A stretch of 64,000 bases of DNA, from contig NZ_LYPB01000069.1 of NCBI RefSeq assembly GCF_001653565.1, forward strand, positions 372,001-436,000, given 5' to 3'. Below the pieces are notes generated by a model, which ran no database searches, had not been told where the DNA came from, and saw only the letters and a program-made list of their open reading frames with translations. Source of the DNA: Paenibacillus oryzisoli (GTDB taxonomy: Bacteria > Bacillota > Bacilli > Paenibacillales > NBRC-103111). Numbering within the stretch: the stretch's first letter is position 1; each line of letters begins with the position of its first letter. A program made the position numbers and the translations under genes. This document shows positions 1 through 6,890 of the stretch, piece by piece.

Positions 1-537
1 ATCTTTAATGGGATGAACCGCCTTGCAGTCCGGCCACTTGCACAACGAACCGTCTTTCCATGTACCTTGCATATAATAAACAGTCTTTTCGAAAGATACA
101 TCAATTAACGTATCCACAGGCAATCGAGCCCGGCCATCCGGGTTCATGCAGGGAATCAGAATCAGTCTGAATCGATGGGCATTTTCATATATATAATCAT
201 GCCTTTTCCCCCGGTAATCCTCCCCTGTTTCGAGCAGTCGTATAAGGTTCATTACGGCAACAATGCCCTCCATTTCCCCGCCATGGATACCGCCGACAAT
301 GAAAAGAACCGGTTTGTTAGCCTCATCCTTATTCGCGTAATGCTTAGGGTCCTTCGCTCCGCAAGCAGAATTATAATTTGCCTGCCGACCGAAATCCTCC
401 TTCAACCCGTATTCCACCATATAAATGTCTCTTTGACCTGCTGAAGTTGTCAGTACACTTGCCTTCCCCCTATGAATTGTCGACATTGCTTTCTCTATAT
501 CCAATAATCTGCTCTTCCAAAATGATTCCAAATTCAC
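1..537 (-). CDS. M14-family zinc carboxypeptidase, 3' end cut by window edge
   Basis: This open frame runs off the left edge, so only the first 179 residues are visible. It starts at a GTG (537) preceded by a good ribosome site (ATAGGAGG, about 6 bases away). The peptide carries the M14 zinc-site signature: His85 and Glu88 in GGIHGGEMEG are the first two zinc ligands, and MNPDGR (near 132-136) is the conserved substrate-pocket loop of the family. The third zinc His and catalytic Glu would lie outside the window. No signal peptide is visible, which suggests a cytoplasmic enzyme that removes C-terminal residues from peptides, or a related amide hydrolase. It lies 148 bases downstream of the binding protein of importer 1 on the same strand and may belong to that operon. 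The family call is firm; the substrate is unknown. Confidence 0.85.
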   Translation of the reverse strand, partial: MNLESFWKSRLLDIEKAMSTIHRGKASVLTTSAGQRDIYMVEYGLKEDFGRQANYNSACGAKDPKHYANKDEANKPVLFIVGGIHGGEMEGIVAVMNLIRLLETGEDYRGKRHDYIYENAHRFRLILIPCMNPDGRARLPVDTLIDVSFEKTVYYMQGTWKDGSLCKWPDCKAVHPIKD

Positions 538-628
538 TTTCCTCCTATAGCTTAAATTGCCTCTGGGCATGCGACGAAGCATATCTGACAAGCCTTTAAC
601 AGGATATGTAACCGCTTTACTTTTGGGG

Positions 629-651
629 CAAAGAAAACGGAGCCGCCGTTT
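629..651 (-). terminator. Weak hairpin with short T run after the importer 1 binding protein gene
   Basis: On the minus strand AAACGG and CCGTTT form a six-pair stem with a five-base loop, followed by TCTTTG. The stem is short and the T run poor, so it may only partly separate the binding-protein gene from the M14 peptidase gene. Confidence 0.3.
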
Positions 652-685
652 CATTGAAATAAAACATTGCAGCCCCGCCAGGTCT

Positions 686-2272
686 TTACTTCTTACTTGC
701 GATGTAGGCATCCAATTGTGCTTGGAACTCTGCCTGAACCTTCTCAATTCCTGCTTGCTTCTGTTTTTCGAGTACCTGTGGAATACCTACATCTGCTTTG
801 ATCAAGCCGTGTACGATCGGCAGCAAATAGGTTTGTTGGACATTATCAAGTGCGGCCAGCTCATTTTTGATCTTGGAATCATCCAGTACAAAAGTCTCAA
901 GCGGGCTGTGGACAATATTCGTTGCTTTCCATCTGTTGTAAGTAGCCGTTACCATATCGCCGACTACTCCCTCCATCTGCCTGGAAAGCTGAGTTCTCCA
1001 GCCCCAGGGACTAGCACCTTCAGGCGGATAACCGGCAGTTGCTGCCAGTGTTTTGAACTTATTATCCCCTACAGGTTCCCAGTGCTTCCCTTTGATCCCA
1101 TAGAACGTTAGTTCATATATCTCTTTGTCGTAACGGAGAAGATCTAGCGCCATTAACGCCCGCTCCGCATTCTTGGAGGTTGCGTGAATCCCCATTCCAT
1201 TACTGATCAGTGGGGTTTGGTACTGTTTGGCCGTCGAATTAACGTCAATTAACTCTGGCTTCCACTCCGGATTCGTTTTTAGAATAGCGTCGATCGAGTT
1301 AGCCATCGTTGATATATTACCAAAGTCAGCTGCCGTCTTGCCTTCTTTAAATGCCTTTCTCCAATCCGTCTTGGATACAATCGCATCCTTCGTCCAGACG
1401 CCTTGCTGCGCCATGTCATAGAACATGTTATATTTTTCGATCGTTTTCGGGTTTTCTAGATAATTCGTAAGTTTTGGATTTGGATTTTTCAAGTCATAGA
1501 CCAAAGTAACACTTCCATGGACGAGTCGCATTTCCATATCAGAGAAGAATACAGGAATTCCGGTAGAACTTAATTTAGCAGGAGGACCACTGAAGCCAAG
1601 CATGCCCTTCTCGTTCTTGGCAACCGTAGTTAAGTAATTGGCCAAATCGGCTTGCGTCTTCACTTCCGGCAGCTTATATTTTTCTCTCAAATCCCCACGG
1701 ATCACACCTATTGCAAAACTACTTTCGAAGGTATCATTCGGCACCATATAGATCTTGCCATTAATCTTGGCTTGATCCCACCCAACCTTATCCTGTTTAG
1801 CCCATGTGTTTGGCGCATAGGTTTTGAGCATATTTTCAGTTAATTGAAGGAAGCCGTCTTTACGGGCTGTTGCATTATAGAACGCCCAATCACCGGTAAA
1901 GATCATATCAAAGTCCTCGTTAGCAGCAAACAATAGCGGATATTTCTGATTGTATTCATTGAAGTCTAGATACCTGACCTCTAATTCGGCATTGATTTTT
2001 TGCTTAAGTAGTTTGTTGACTTCCACATAGACTTCATCCGTATCCGCCGGTTTCGTACCCACCAAGACCAATTTCAGCTTGACCGGTTTTGAAGTGTCTA
2101 TTTTCGTTGCAGTTGCGCTTTCAGACGGCTTTACGGACGCGTTCGGTGATGAAGTAGACGGGCTTCCCGTGCCTCCGCTGCAGGCACTTACCAACACGCT
2201 CAACACAAGGGCCGGCACTATGCCCTTCCAAATTCCTTTGTAGTTGCCTTTCATTGTCATCATTCCTTTCAT
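686..2272 (-). CDS. Extracellular solute-binding lipoprotein of carbohydrate ABC importer 1
   Basis: Lipoprotein that captures a sugar or oligosaccharide outside the membrane and hands it to the two permeases encoded just upstream. The N-terminus has basic residues, a hydrophobic stretch and the lipobox VSAC, with the lipidated Cys near residue 31, then a Ser/Thr/Pro-rich linker typical of Gram-positive lipoproteins. The remaining ~480 residues fit the large LplA/YtcQ-like (family 1) binding proteins. It lacks the DPxGNGK-type calcium loop seen in the importer 2 protein. Starts at 2272 (after AGGGGGT) and at 2254 (after AAAGGA) are both plausible. It is the third gene of a minus-strand unit after permeases at 3287-4204 and 2324-3262. 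The substrate cannot be read from sequence. Confidence 0.9.
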   Translation of the reverse strand: MKGMMTMKGNYKGIWKGIVPALVLSVLVSACSGGTGSPSTSSPNASVKPSESATATKIDTSKPVKLKLVLVGTKPADTDEVYVEVNKLLKQKINAELEVRYLDFNEYNQKYPLLFAANEDFDMIFTGDWAFYNATARKDGFLQLTENMLKTYAPNTWAKQDKVGWDQAKINGKIYMVPNDTFESSFAIGVIRGDLREKYKLPEVKTQADLANYLTTVAKNEKGMLGFSGPPAKLSSTGIPVFFSDMEMRLVHGSVTLVYDLKNPNPKLTNYLENPKTIEKYNMFYDMAQQGVWTKDAIVSKTDWRKAFKEGKTAADFGNISTMANSIDAILKTNPEWKPELIDVNSTAKQYQTPLISNGMGIHATSKNAERALMALDLLRYDKEIYELTFYGIKGKHWEPVGDNKFKTLAATAGYPPEGASPWGWRTQLSRQMEGVVGDMVTATYNRWKATNIVHSPLETFVLDDSKIKNELAALDNVQQTYLLPIVHGLIKADVGIPQVLEKQKQAGIEKVQAEFQAQLDAYIASKK

Positions 2273-2323
2273 GCTCTACCCCCTATGGAATCTCATGCTA
2301 TGATAAACCGGAGTGTTCCGGGA

Positions 2324-3262
2324 TTATCCTTTTACTGCACCAATTGTTAGTCCTTTGACAAAATAGCGTTGAATAAATGGATAAAGCAGCACGATTGGTC
2401 CCGTAACTACAATTGTTAGAGCCATTTTAAGGCCTTCGCCTGGTAAATCCGGTACGTTCATTCCGCTTTTCTCCGCAACGATTTTGAGCGCATCTACACT
2501 GCCAATAACTCGATATAAGTAATATTGAAGCGTGTAGAGCTTGTGATTATTAATGAAAAGTAAAGAGTGGAACCAATCATTCCAATATCCAAGAGCTACA
2601 AAAAGCCCAATGGTGGCAAGAGCAGGCTTGCATAGAGGTAAGATTAGCCTGATGAAGATCGTAAAATCTCCAGCACCATCCATCTTAGCTGATTCCGTAA
2701 TAGCTGCTGGAATGCTCCGCATAAAACTTTTCATGACCAAAATATAGAACACGTTAATCAATGGAAGCAACAGTAATACCAGGTACGTATCGTTTAATTT
2801 CAAATAATTGACGACCAGGATATAGAGTGGAACCAGTCCTCCGCTGAATAAGGTAGTGAAATAATAGAAGAATGAAAATGTATTTCTCCATTTAAAATCA
2901 GATCGTTGGAGCACATAACTGCTCATGGATACGAGAAATAGCGAAATTGTTGTACCGATAATTGTCAAGGATGTTGTTATTCCATAAGCACGAATAATCT
3001 CTTGTGGAACCGTGAAGATAAACCGATAAGCCTCGAAGGATAAGCTGGAAGGAATTAATTTATACCCTTCCAAGATAATCTCTTTTTCATCTGTGACTGA
3101 TCCGCTTAAGATTAGTAAAAAGGGTAAGATACAGAGAAGTGCTACGAACGATACCCAACCATAGGCTATTACATTCAGGACAAATTGGTCCATCTGAATC
3201 TTCGGGGCTGGCGTCTTCGTTAAGAACGCAATTTCTGTTTGGGTATTGGCTGCCGATTTCAT
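2324..3262 (-). CDS. Carbohydrate ABC importer permease, YtcP/AraQ (MalG-like) type
   Basis: Integral membrane protein of 312 residues, one of the two channel subunits of importer 1. About six hydrophobic segments are visible. The cytoplasmic EAA loop, which docks the ATPase, is present as ESAKMDGAG followed by the conserved LP near residue 210. The C-terminus ends with KGLTIGAVKG, the usual tail of this family (GS/AVKG). The ribosome site AAAGGAG lies about 11 bases before ATG 3262. It sits 24 bases after the partner permease and 51 bases before the binding-protein gene, so the three genes are almost certainly co-transcribed. Partner ATPase is not encoded nearby. Confidence 0.93.
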   Translation of the reverse strand: MKSAANTQTEIAFLTKTPAPKIQMDQFVLNVIAYGWVSFVALLCILPFLLILSGSVTDEKEIILEGYKLIPSSLSFEAYRFIFTVPQEIIRAYGITTSLTIIGTTISLFLVSMSSYVLQRSDFKWRNTFSFFYYFTTLFSGGLVPLYILVVNYLKLNDTYLVLLLLPLINVFYILVMKSFMRSIPAAITESAKMDGAGDFTIFIRLILPLCKPALATIGLFVALGYWNDWFHSLLFINNHKLYTLQYYLYRVIGSVDALKIVAEKSGMNVPDLPGEGLKMALTIVVTGPIVLLYPFIQRYFVKGLTIGAVKG

Positions 3263-3286
3263 TCAGGTGCAGACTCCTTTCCGGAT

Positions 3287-4204
3287 TTAGAACAAAGCTG
3301 AGTCTTTATCCGCTTTGCGAACGACTCCGTTAACTAGGAGAATAGTGATAAAACAAAGAATGGATTGAAAAAGACCAATAGCCGCTGACATGCCAATTTC
3401 ATTGTTTTGAACCAAAGATCGGTATACATACGTATCAATGACGTCCGTATTACCAAACAAGAGTCCGTTATTACCGATAATGTTAAAGAAAAGTCCGAAA
3501 TCGCCGCGAAAAATGTGGCCCACCGACAGCAGCGTCAAAATGATCATCGTCGGTTTCAAACACGGAATCGTGATATGCCATATTTTCTGGAACACGTTGG
3601 CCCCATCGGTCTCAGCCGCCTCATACATCTCCTGATCAATACTCATAATTGCGGCTAAATAGAAGACGACACCATATCCAACAGCTTTCCACGTTGAGAA
3701 AAATACGAGGAGGTACGGCCATATGCCGGTTGTGCTGTAGAAGTTGAGGGGTTCCATTCCGAAAGTACGAAATATTGTGTTGATCGTACCATGTTCAAAA
3801 TTTAACAAATTGTACGCGATTGAGCCTACTACCACCCAGGAAATGAAGTATGGAAGGAACATGACAGATTGGCTAACTTTCTTAAACCATTTGCTGCGAA
3901 CTTCCGAAAGTAAGATTGCGATTCCTACCTGAAGTACCAAATTAATGAAGATAAAGAACACATTATAAAGTACGGTATTACGGGTCACTCTCCATGCATC
4001 TCCAGAGATAAAAAAGAACTTAAAATTATCAAGTCCACTCCAATCACTTCCTAGAATGCCTTTACCGTACGAATAATGTTTGAATGCGAGAACCAGGCCG
4101 AACATCGGCACATATTGGAATAACGCCACAAACAGAAAGGAAGGAACCAGCATAAACAGCATAGTTCTGTAACTGATCAAATCGCGAATGAACGGTGTTT
4201 TCAT
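3287..4204 (-). CDS. Carbohydrate ABC importer permease, LplB (MalF-like) type
   Basis: First gene of importer 1. The 305-residue product has about six membrane segments, the LplB-type N-terminus (FQYVPMFGLVLAFKHY) and the ATPase-docking EAA loop (YEAAETDGA, then IP). An upstream in-frame ATG exists at 4228, but AAAGGAGG lies seven bases before ATG 4204, which makes 4204 the likely start. It pairs with the YtcP-type permease at 2324-3262 to form the membrane channel. A perfect TATAAT lies about 40 bases upstream of the start. Confidence 0.93.
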   Translation of the reverse strand: MKTPFIRDLISYRTMLFMLVPSFLFVALFQYVPMFGLVLAFKHYSYGKGILGSDWSGLDNFKFFFISGDAWRVTRNTVLYNVFFIFINLVLQVGIAILLSEVRSKWFKKVSQSVMFLPYFISWVVVGSIAYNLLNFEHGTINTIFRTFGMEPLNFYSTTGIWPYLLVFFSTWKAVGYGVVFYLAAIMSIDQEMYEAAETDGANVFQKIWHITIPCLKPTMIILTLLSVGHIFRGDFGLFFNIIGNNGLLFGNTDVIDTYVYRSLVQNNEIGMSAAIGLFQSILCFITILLVNGVVRKADKDSALF

Positions 4205-4243
4205 TTTACTCTCCTCCTTTATGTTCACCGGTCTATGTAGCTT

Positions 4244-4249
4244 ATTATA
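4244..4249 (-). promoter_or_regulatory. Candidate -10 box for the importer 1 operon
   Basis: The minus strand reads TATAAT here, 40 bases before the ATG at 4204. No good -35 hexamer is seen at 16-18 bases, so activation by a regulator may be needed. Sequence match only. Confidence 0.35.
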
Positions 4250-4550
4250 ATGGAACCGCTACCATTTGGGTCCCCACCAAACTTTCGAATTCATGTCCAG
4301 AATTAAGATTCCTGTTACAATGATGATTTTCCAACCCTATTAAATCATGCGTAATCACAATAATCGTCCTGCCCTGCTCGTTCAATCTCCTGAAAATATC
4401 CATAATCTCCGCGCCTGTCTTGGAATCCAATGATCCCGTAGGTTCATCCGCCAATATCATTGGTAGATCTCCAGCCAAGTTACGTGCTATAGCTACGCGT
4501 TGTTGCTGCCCACCGGATAACTCTTCCCCTGAGTTATCGAATTTTTGAGG
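4245..4550 (-). pseudogene. Relic of a MacB/LolD-like ABC transporter ATPase (copy 1)
   Basis: Only the second half of a nucleotide-binding domain survives. The minus strand still encodes the signature ([18 protein letters not shown]), the Walker B/D-loop ([16 protein letters not shown]) and the H-loop (IIVITHD). The Walker A half is missing, the residues before the signature ([10 protein letters not shown]) look rearranged, and the frame runs into unrelated sequence after VITHD. It lies between the importer 1 promoter and the gap terminator. A second, better preserved relic of the same family lies at 28240-28662. A working protein is not expected. Confidence 0.8.
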
Positions 4551-4596
4551 ATATGAACACGAAGCAAGGTAATTTTGCGATGAATCGCTGGTATGA

Positions 4597-4634
4597 CAAA
4601 AAGAGAGCAGCTACCATATGGCAAGCTACTCCCT
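4597..4634 (-). terminator. Rho-independent terminator downstream of gap
   Basis: On the minus strand GAGTAGCT pairs with AGCTGCTC (one G-T pair), extended by a short CC/GG stem around an ATAT loop, and is followed by TCTTTTTG. It would end transcripts coming from the GAPDH gene. Confidence 0.7.
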
Positions 4635-4689
4635 AATTACTTTAACCAACGCAGTTATTGAAGCCAGGGCAACTCTATCGCACAGTCGT

Positions 4690-4809
4690 TTAATTCAAAT
4701 ATGGCTCTCTTTCAATATCCACATAGGTCGTGCCAGCGTTAAAATCCGCTGCATAGAACTCTATTTTGCCAATGTCCAAAACAGCGTTTCGAAGTGTCCC
4801 TTGAGTCAC
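4690..4809 (-). other. Possible short reading frame or fragment after gap, unrecognised
   Basis: A 39-codon frame from GTG 4809 to TAA 4692-4690 encodes a peptide with no recognised family (it contains IEFYAADFNAGTTYVDIE). The same frame stays open back to the GAPDH stop codon, so reading through that TAA would add about 47 residues to GAPDH. The AGGAGG nearby lies about 16 bases before the GTG, which is too far. It could be a remnant of a lost gene or chance; coding status is not established. Confidence 0.2.
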
Positions 4810-4833
4810 CTTCTGGAATATCCATCCTCCTAC

Positions 4834-5835
4834 TTATGATTTTGCAACTAGATAAGCGGCTACCTCAGCTAACCGAGAGGCATAACCCCATTCGTTGTCA
4901 TACCAGGTAGCGACAGACAATAGTTCTCCTTGAACTTGGGTTAATGGCAAGTCAATAATCGAAGAATGTGGATCAGCGACAATTCGGGAAGAGGCCCATT
5001 CCCCTTCTAGAACATCAAGAACACCTTTTAATTCGCCTTCTCTTGCAGCTTCTCGAAACATATCGTTAATCTCTTGAACGGTGCATCGCTTCTCTGTGAT
5101 CAAATTAAGTTCTGCAATGCTCCCTGTACGGGTAGGGATCCTGTAAGCTTTGCCAGTGATTTGAAGATCATTCCAAATGAATTTCAGAGCTTTGGCTGCA
5201 CCTGAGGACGACGGAATGATATTCTCTGCGGCGGCCCAAGAATCTCGGCGATCCTTCATCGGCTGGTCCGTTAACGATTGCGTGTTCGTATACGAGTGTA
5301 CCGTGGAGAATAATCCATATTGAATGCCAAAGTTCTCTTTGACCAATTTGACAACCGGTGCAAGCGCATTGGTCGTACAACTCGCCATGCTAATGATTTT
5401 ATGCTTTTCCGGATCGAAACTATCTAAGTTGATTCCCTTAAGTAAAACGGCGTCGCAATCTTCTAAGGTTTTGCTTGGACCACTGACAAGCACCCTTTTT
5501 GCGCCTCGCTCCAAGTGCAGTTCAGCTACAGGTCTCGTAACAGCTCGTCCCGTACAATCTATAACCAATTCAACGCCCAACTCGCCCCAATTTGGCAATT
5601 CGCCAGCAGAATTCAAATACCGAATTTCCCGGTCGCCGATTACGATTGCGCCTTCTCGAGCAGATACTTTCTCATGCCAACGTTTGTAATTGGTATCCAC
5701 TTCAAAAAGTGCTGCAAGTGTAGACTCGTCTTTAATATCTGAGATAGAAAATGGCGTAAACAAATTTAGTTGTAACGCCGCCCGAAGGAGCTGTCTTCCG
5801 ATACGTCCAAAGCCAAAAACCGCGATTTTACTCAT
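4834..5835 (-). CDS. gap: Glyceraldehyde-3-phosphate dehydrogenase family protein (divergent)
   Basis: NAD(P)-dependent enzyme that converts glyceraldehyde 3-phosphate and phosphate to 1,3-bisphosphoglycerate in glycolysis, or a relative acting on a similar aldehyde. The Rossmann motif GFGRIGRQ is at the N-terminus; the catalytic Cys lies in SMASCTTNALAP (near residue 151) and the partner His in TVHSYTN; the C-terminus has WYDNEWGYASR. Start 5835 is chosen because GGAGG sits five bases upstream of that ATG; an ATG at 5847 overlaps the ribosome site. Several usually constant positions differ (NALAP for NCLAP, IPTRTGSIAELNL for VPTPNVSVVDL), so this is probably not the main housekeeping gapA and may be a paralog with altered cofactor or substrate preference. 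No other glycolytic gene is adjacent. Confidence 0.88.
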   Translation of the reverse strand: MSKIAVFGFGRIGRQLLRAALQLNLFTPFSISDIKDESTLAALFEVDTNYKRWHEKVSAREGAIVIGDREIRYLNSAGELPNWGELGVELVIDCTGRAVTRPVAELHLERGAKRVLVSGPSKTLEDCDAVLLKGINLDSFDPEKHKIISMASCTTNALAPVVKLVKENFGIQYGLFSTVHSYTNTQSLTDQPMKDRRDSWAAAENIIPSSSGAAKALKFIWNDLQITGKAYRIPTRTGSIAELNLITEKRCTVQEINDMFREAAREGELKGVLDVLEGEWASSRIVADPHSSIIDLPLTQVQGELLSVATWYDNEWGYASRLAEVAAYLVAKS

Positions 5836-5870
5836 AATAACCTCCATATATTTAATAGTTGTTATACTTC

Positions 5871-6011
5871 CTACACTTTCAGCAGATTTACCTGATCAAT
5901 CCATTGCAAAAATGTTTGAACATAACGCTGTACATATTTGCGAGTCTTTGCATCTGTAAGCTTGTGAGTAACTAGGAATGATGTGTTGTATAGCACGCCG
6001 TAGATATTAAT
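5871..6011 (-). pseudogene. C-terminal relic, possibly of an NAD(P)H/flavin oxidoreductase
   Basis: A 46-codon open stretch with no start codon, closed by TAG at 5873-5871 and preceded directly by an in-frame TAG. The peptide contains YGVLYNTSFLVTHKLTD and then an amphipathic helix (RKYVQRYVQTFLQWID), which resembles the end of flavodoxin-fold quinone reductases, though a helical regulator C-terminus is also possible. It looks like the tail of a gene whose front was deleted. An operator-like palindrome survives about 40 bases upstream. The family assignment is a guess. Confidence 0.3.
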
Positions 6012-6050
6012 CTAGCAGCGTCGATCACTTAAATTACCTCAATTTAGATA

Positions 6051-6066
6051 ATCTTAATTTAAAGAT
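6051..6066. promoter_or_regulatory. Operator-like palindrome, MarR type (copy 1)
   Basis: ATCTTAATTTAAAGAT is a near-perfect inverted repeat with ATCT/AGAT ends. It lies about 40 bases upstream of the relic at 5871-6011 and resembles the palindrome at 6347-6364. A MarR-family operator is the closest type I know. Confidence 0.4.
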
Positions 6067-6078
6067 ATATAGCAAAAA

Positions 6079-6303
6079 TTATTGAGCATTAGCTATTTTT
6101 TTATCGATAAGCTTTTTAGGAGTTACATCGTTTCCTAACGTATCCCTAACAGATACGCTCAACAGTGTCGAGAACACTTGCCCTCGTAAAATCTGTAAAT
6201 ACTGCGTCCGAAGTGCTGCCTGTTCCCCTTTTTCTACATCAGATAGACCTATGCTACGCTCAATTCTGCTCAGTTCATTAATGCGGCTCAAAATTGGAAT
6301 CAT
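6079..6303 (-). CDS. DUF896 family protein (YnzC-like)
   Basis: Small cytoplasmic protein of 74 residues. The sequence ILSRINELSRIERSIGLSDVEKGEQAALRTQYL followed by GNDVTPKKL matches the DUF896/YnzC family of Bacillota, in which a two-helix hairpin is followed by a short conserved C-terminal segment; in Bacillus subtilis ynzC belongs to an SOS-induced operon, but the biochemical role is unknown. Start 6303 is favoured over 6339 because AAGGAGG lies seven bases upstream. An 18-bp palindrome sits about 45 bases upstream of the start, a likely operator. No LexA box was noticed. Confidence 0.8.
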   Translation of the reverse strand: MIPILSRINELSRIERSIGLSDVEKGEQAALRTQYLQILRGQVFSTLLSVSVRDTLGNDVTPKKLIDKKIANAQ

Positions 6304-6346
6304 GCTGTTTACCTCCTTGAAGTCGGTTGCTGATATCAATAAAATA

Positions 6347-6364
6347 TATCTCTAATTAAAGATA
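6347..6364. promoter_or_regulatory. Operator-like palindrome, MarR type (copy 2)
   Basis: TATCTCTAATTAAAGATA is an 18-bp inverted repeat with one mismatched pair, 43 bases upstream of the DUF896 gene. Its outer TATCT/AGATA arms equal those of the Bacillus subtilis MhqR operator as I recall it. A related half site (ATTAAGATAA) follows at 6371. Confidence 0.45.
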
Positions 6365-6414
6365 ATACAAATTAAGATAAATGTCAACAACTGCCTAACT
6401 TGCGTTATTAAAAG

Positions 6415-6443
6415 TCAAAAGCCTTACGTTAATATCGTAAGGC
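6415..6443 (-). terminator. Rho-independent terminator downstream of the small membrane protein gene
   Basis: On the minus strand GCCTTACG and CGTAAGGC form a perfect eight-pair stem with a seven-base loop, followed by TTTTGACTTTT. It lies 63 bases past the stop of the gene at 6506-6691. Confidence 0.75.
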
Positions 6444-6505
6444 CAAACTTTTCCATTTCCGAATGTATCCATTTTCAAACAAAATTAAATGCTGCTCCTC
6501 CTTTC

Positions 6506-6691
6506 TTATAACAAGGAATCTAAACCTACAAATGCATCGTATAATGCTGCAATAATGGCGAGCACCGTAAAAATAATGAAGTACCACTTGGTTATCCGCA
6601 ACGTCAGCCCAGTCCACCCTTGCCACCACATACTTGCATATATAACAACTCCAAGTAATAAAACACCGAAAAACACTCCGATAAAACTCAT
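6506..6691 (-). CDS. Small two-helix membrane protein, unknown function
   Basis: A 61-residue product made almost entirely of two hydrophobic segments (about residues 3-22 and 37-55) joined by a short loop with several Trp residues. No family recognised. Support for a real gene: a ribosome site (GGGAGTGG) eight bases before the ATG, a clean terminator just downstream, and an upstream 16-bp palindrome identical in position (about 76 bases) to the one before the SLH surface operon. The last point suggests it shares a regulator with the surface proteins, probably the LuxR-type protein encoded divergently at 6891. Membrane location is inferred from hydrophobicity. Confidence 0.65.
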   Translation of the reverse strand: MSFIGVFFGVLLLGVVIYASMWWQGWTGLTLRITKWYFIIFTVLAIIAALYDAFVGLDSLL

Positions 6692-6766
6692 TATTTAAAC
6701 CACTCCCTTTTGGATAGCTACACTTCTTTATGACTATTAAAGTAGAACGAATTCATCTATTTCTCT

Positions 6767-6784
6767 ATACCTACAAAGGGGTAT
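6767..6784. promoter_or_regulatory. NarL/LuxR-type 7-2-7 operator (copy 1)
   Basis: ATACCTACAAAGGGGTAT contains two inverted heptamers (TACCCCT on the minus strand, TACCTAC on the plus) separated by two bases, the layout used by NarL/FixJ-class helix-turn-helix proteins; TACCCCT fits the NarL heptamer TACYYMT. It lies 77 bases upstream of the small membrane protein gene and 108 bases upstream of the LuxR-type regulator gene. A TTTAAT -10-like box follows at 6736-6741 on the minus strand. Copy 2 is at 15428-15445. Confidence 0.6.
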
Positions 6785-6890
6785 TTTCTATAAAAATCGG
6801 GTTAGAATTCATTTCCCTCTCTGTAATAAGCACAGATCTTACAGTACAATAGGGTATAACCGATTAAGTTAAATGCAGAGGTGTGCTGAA

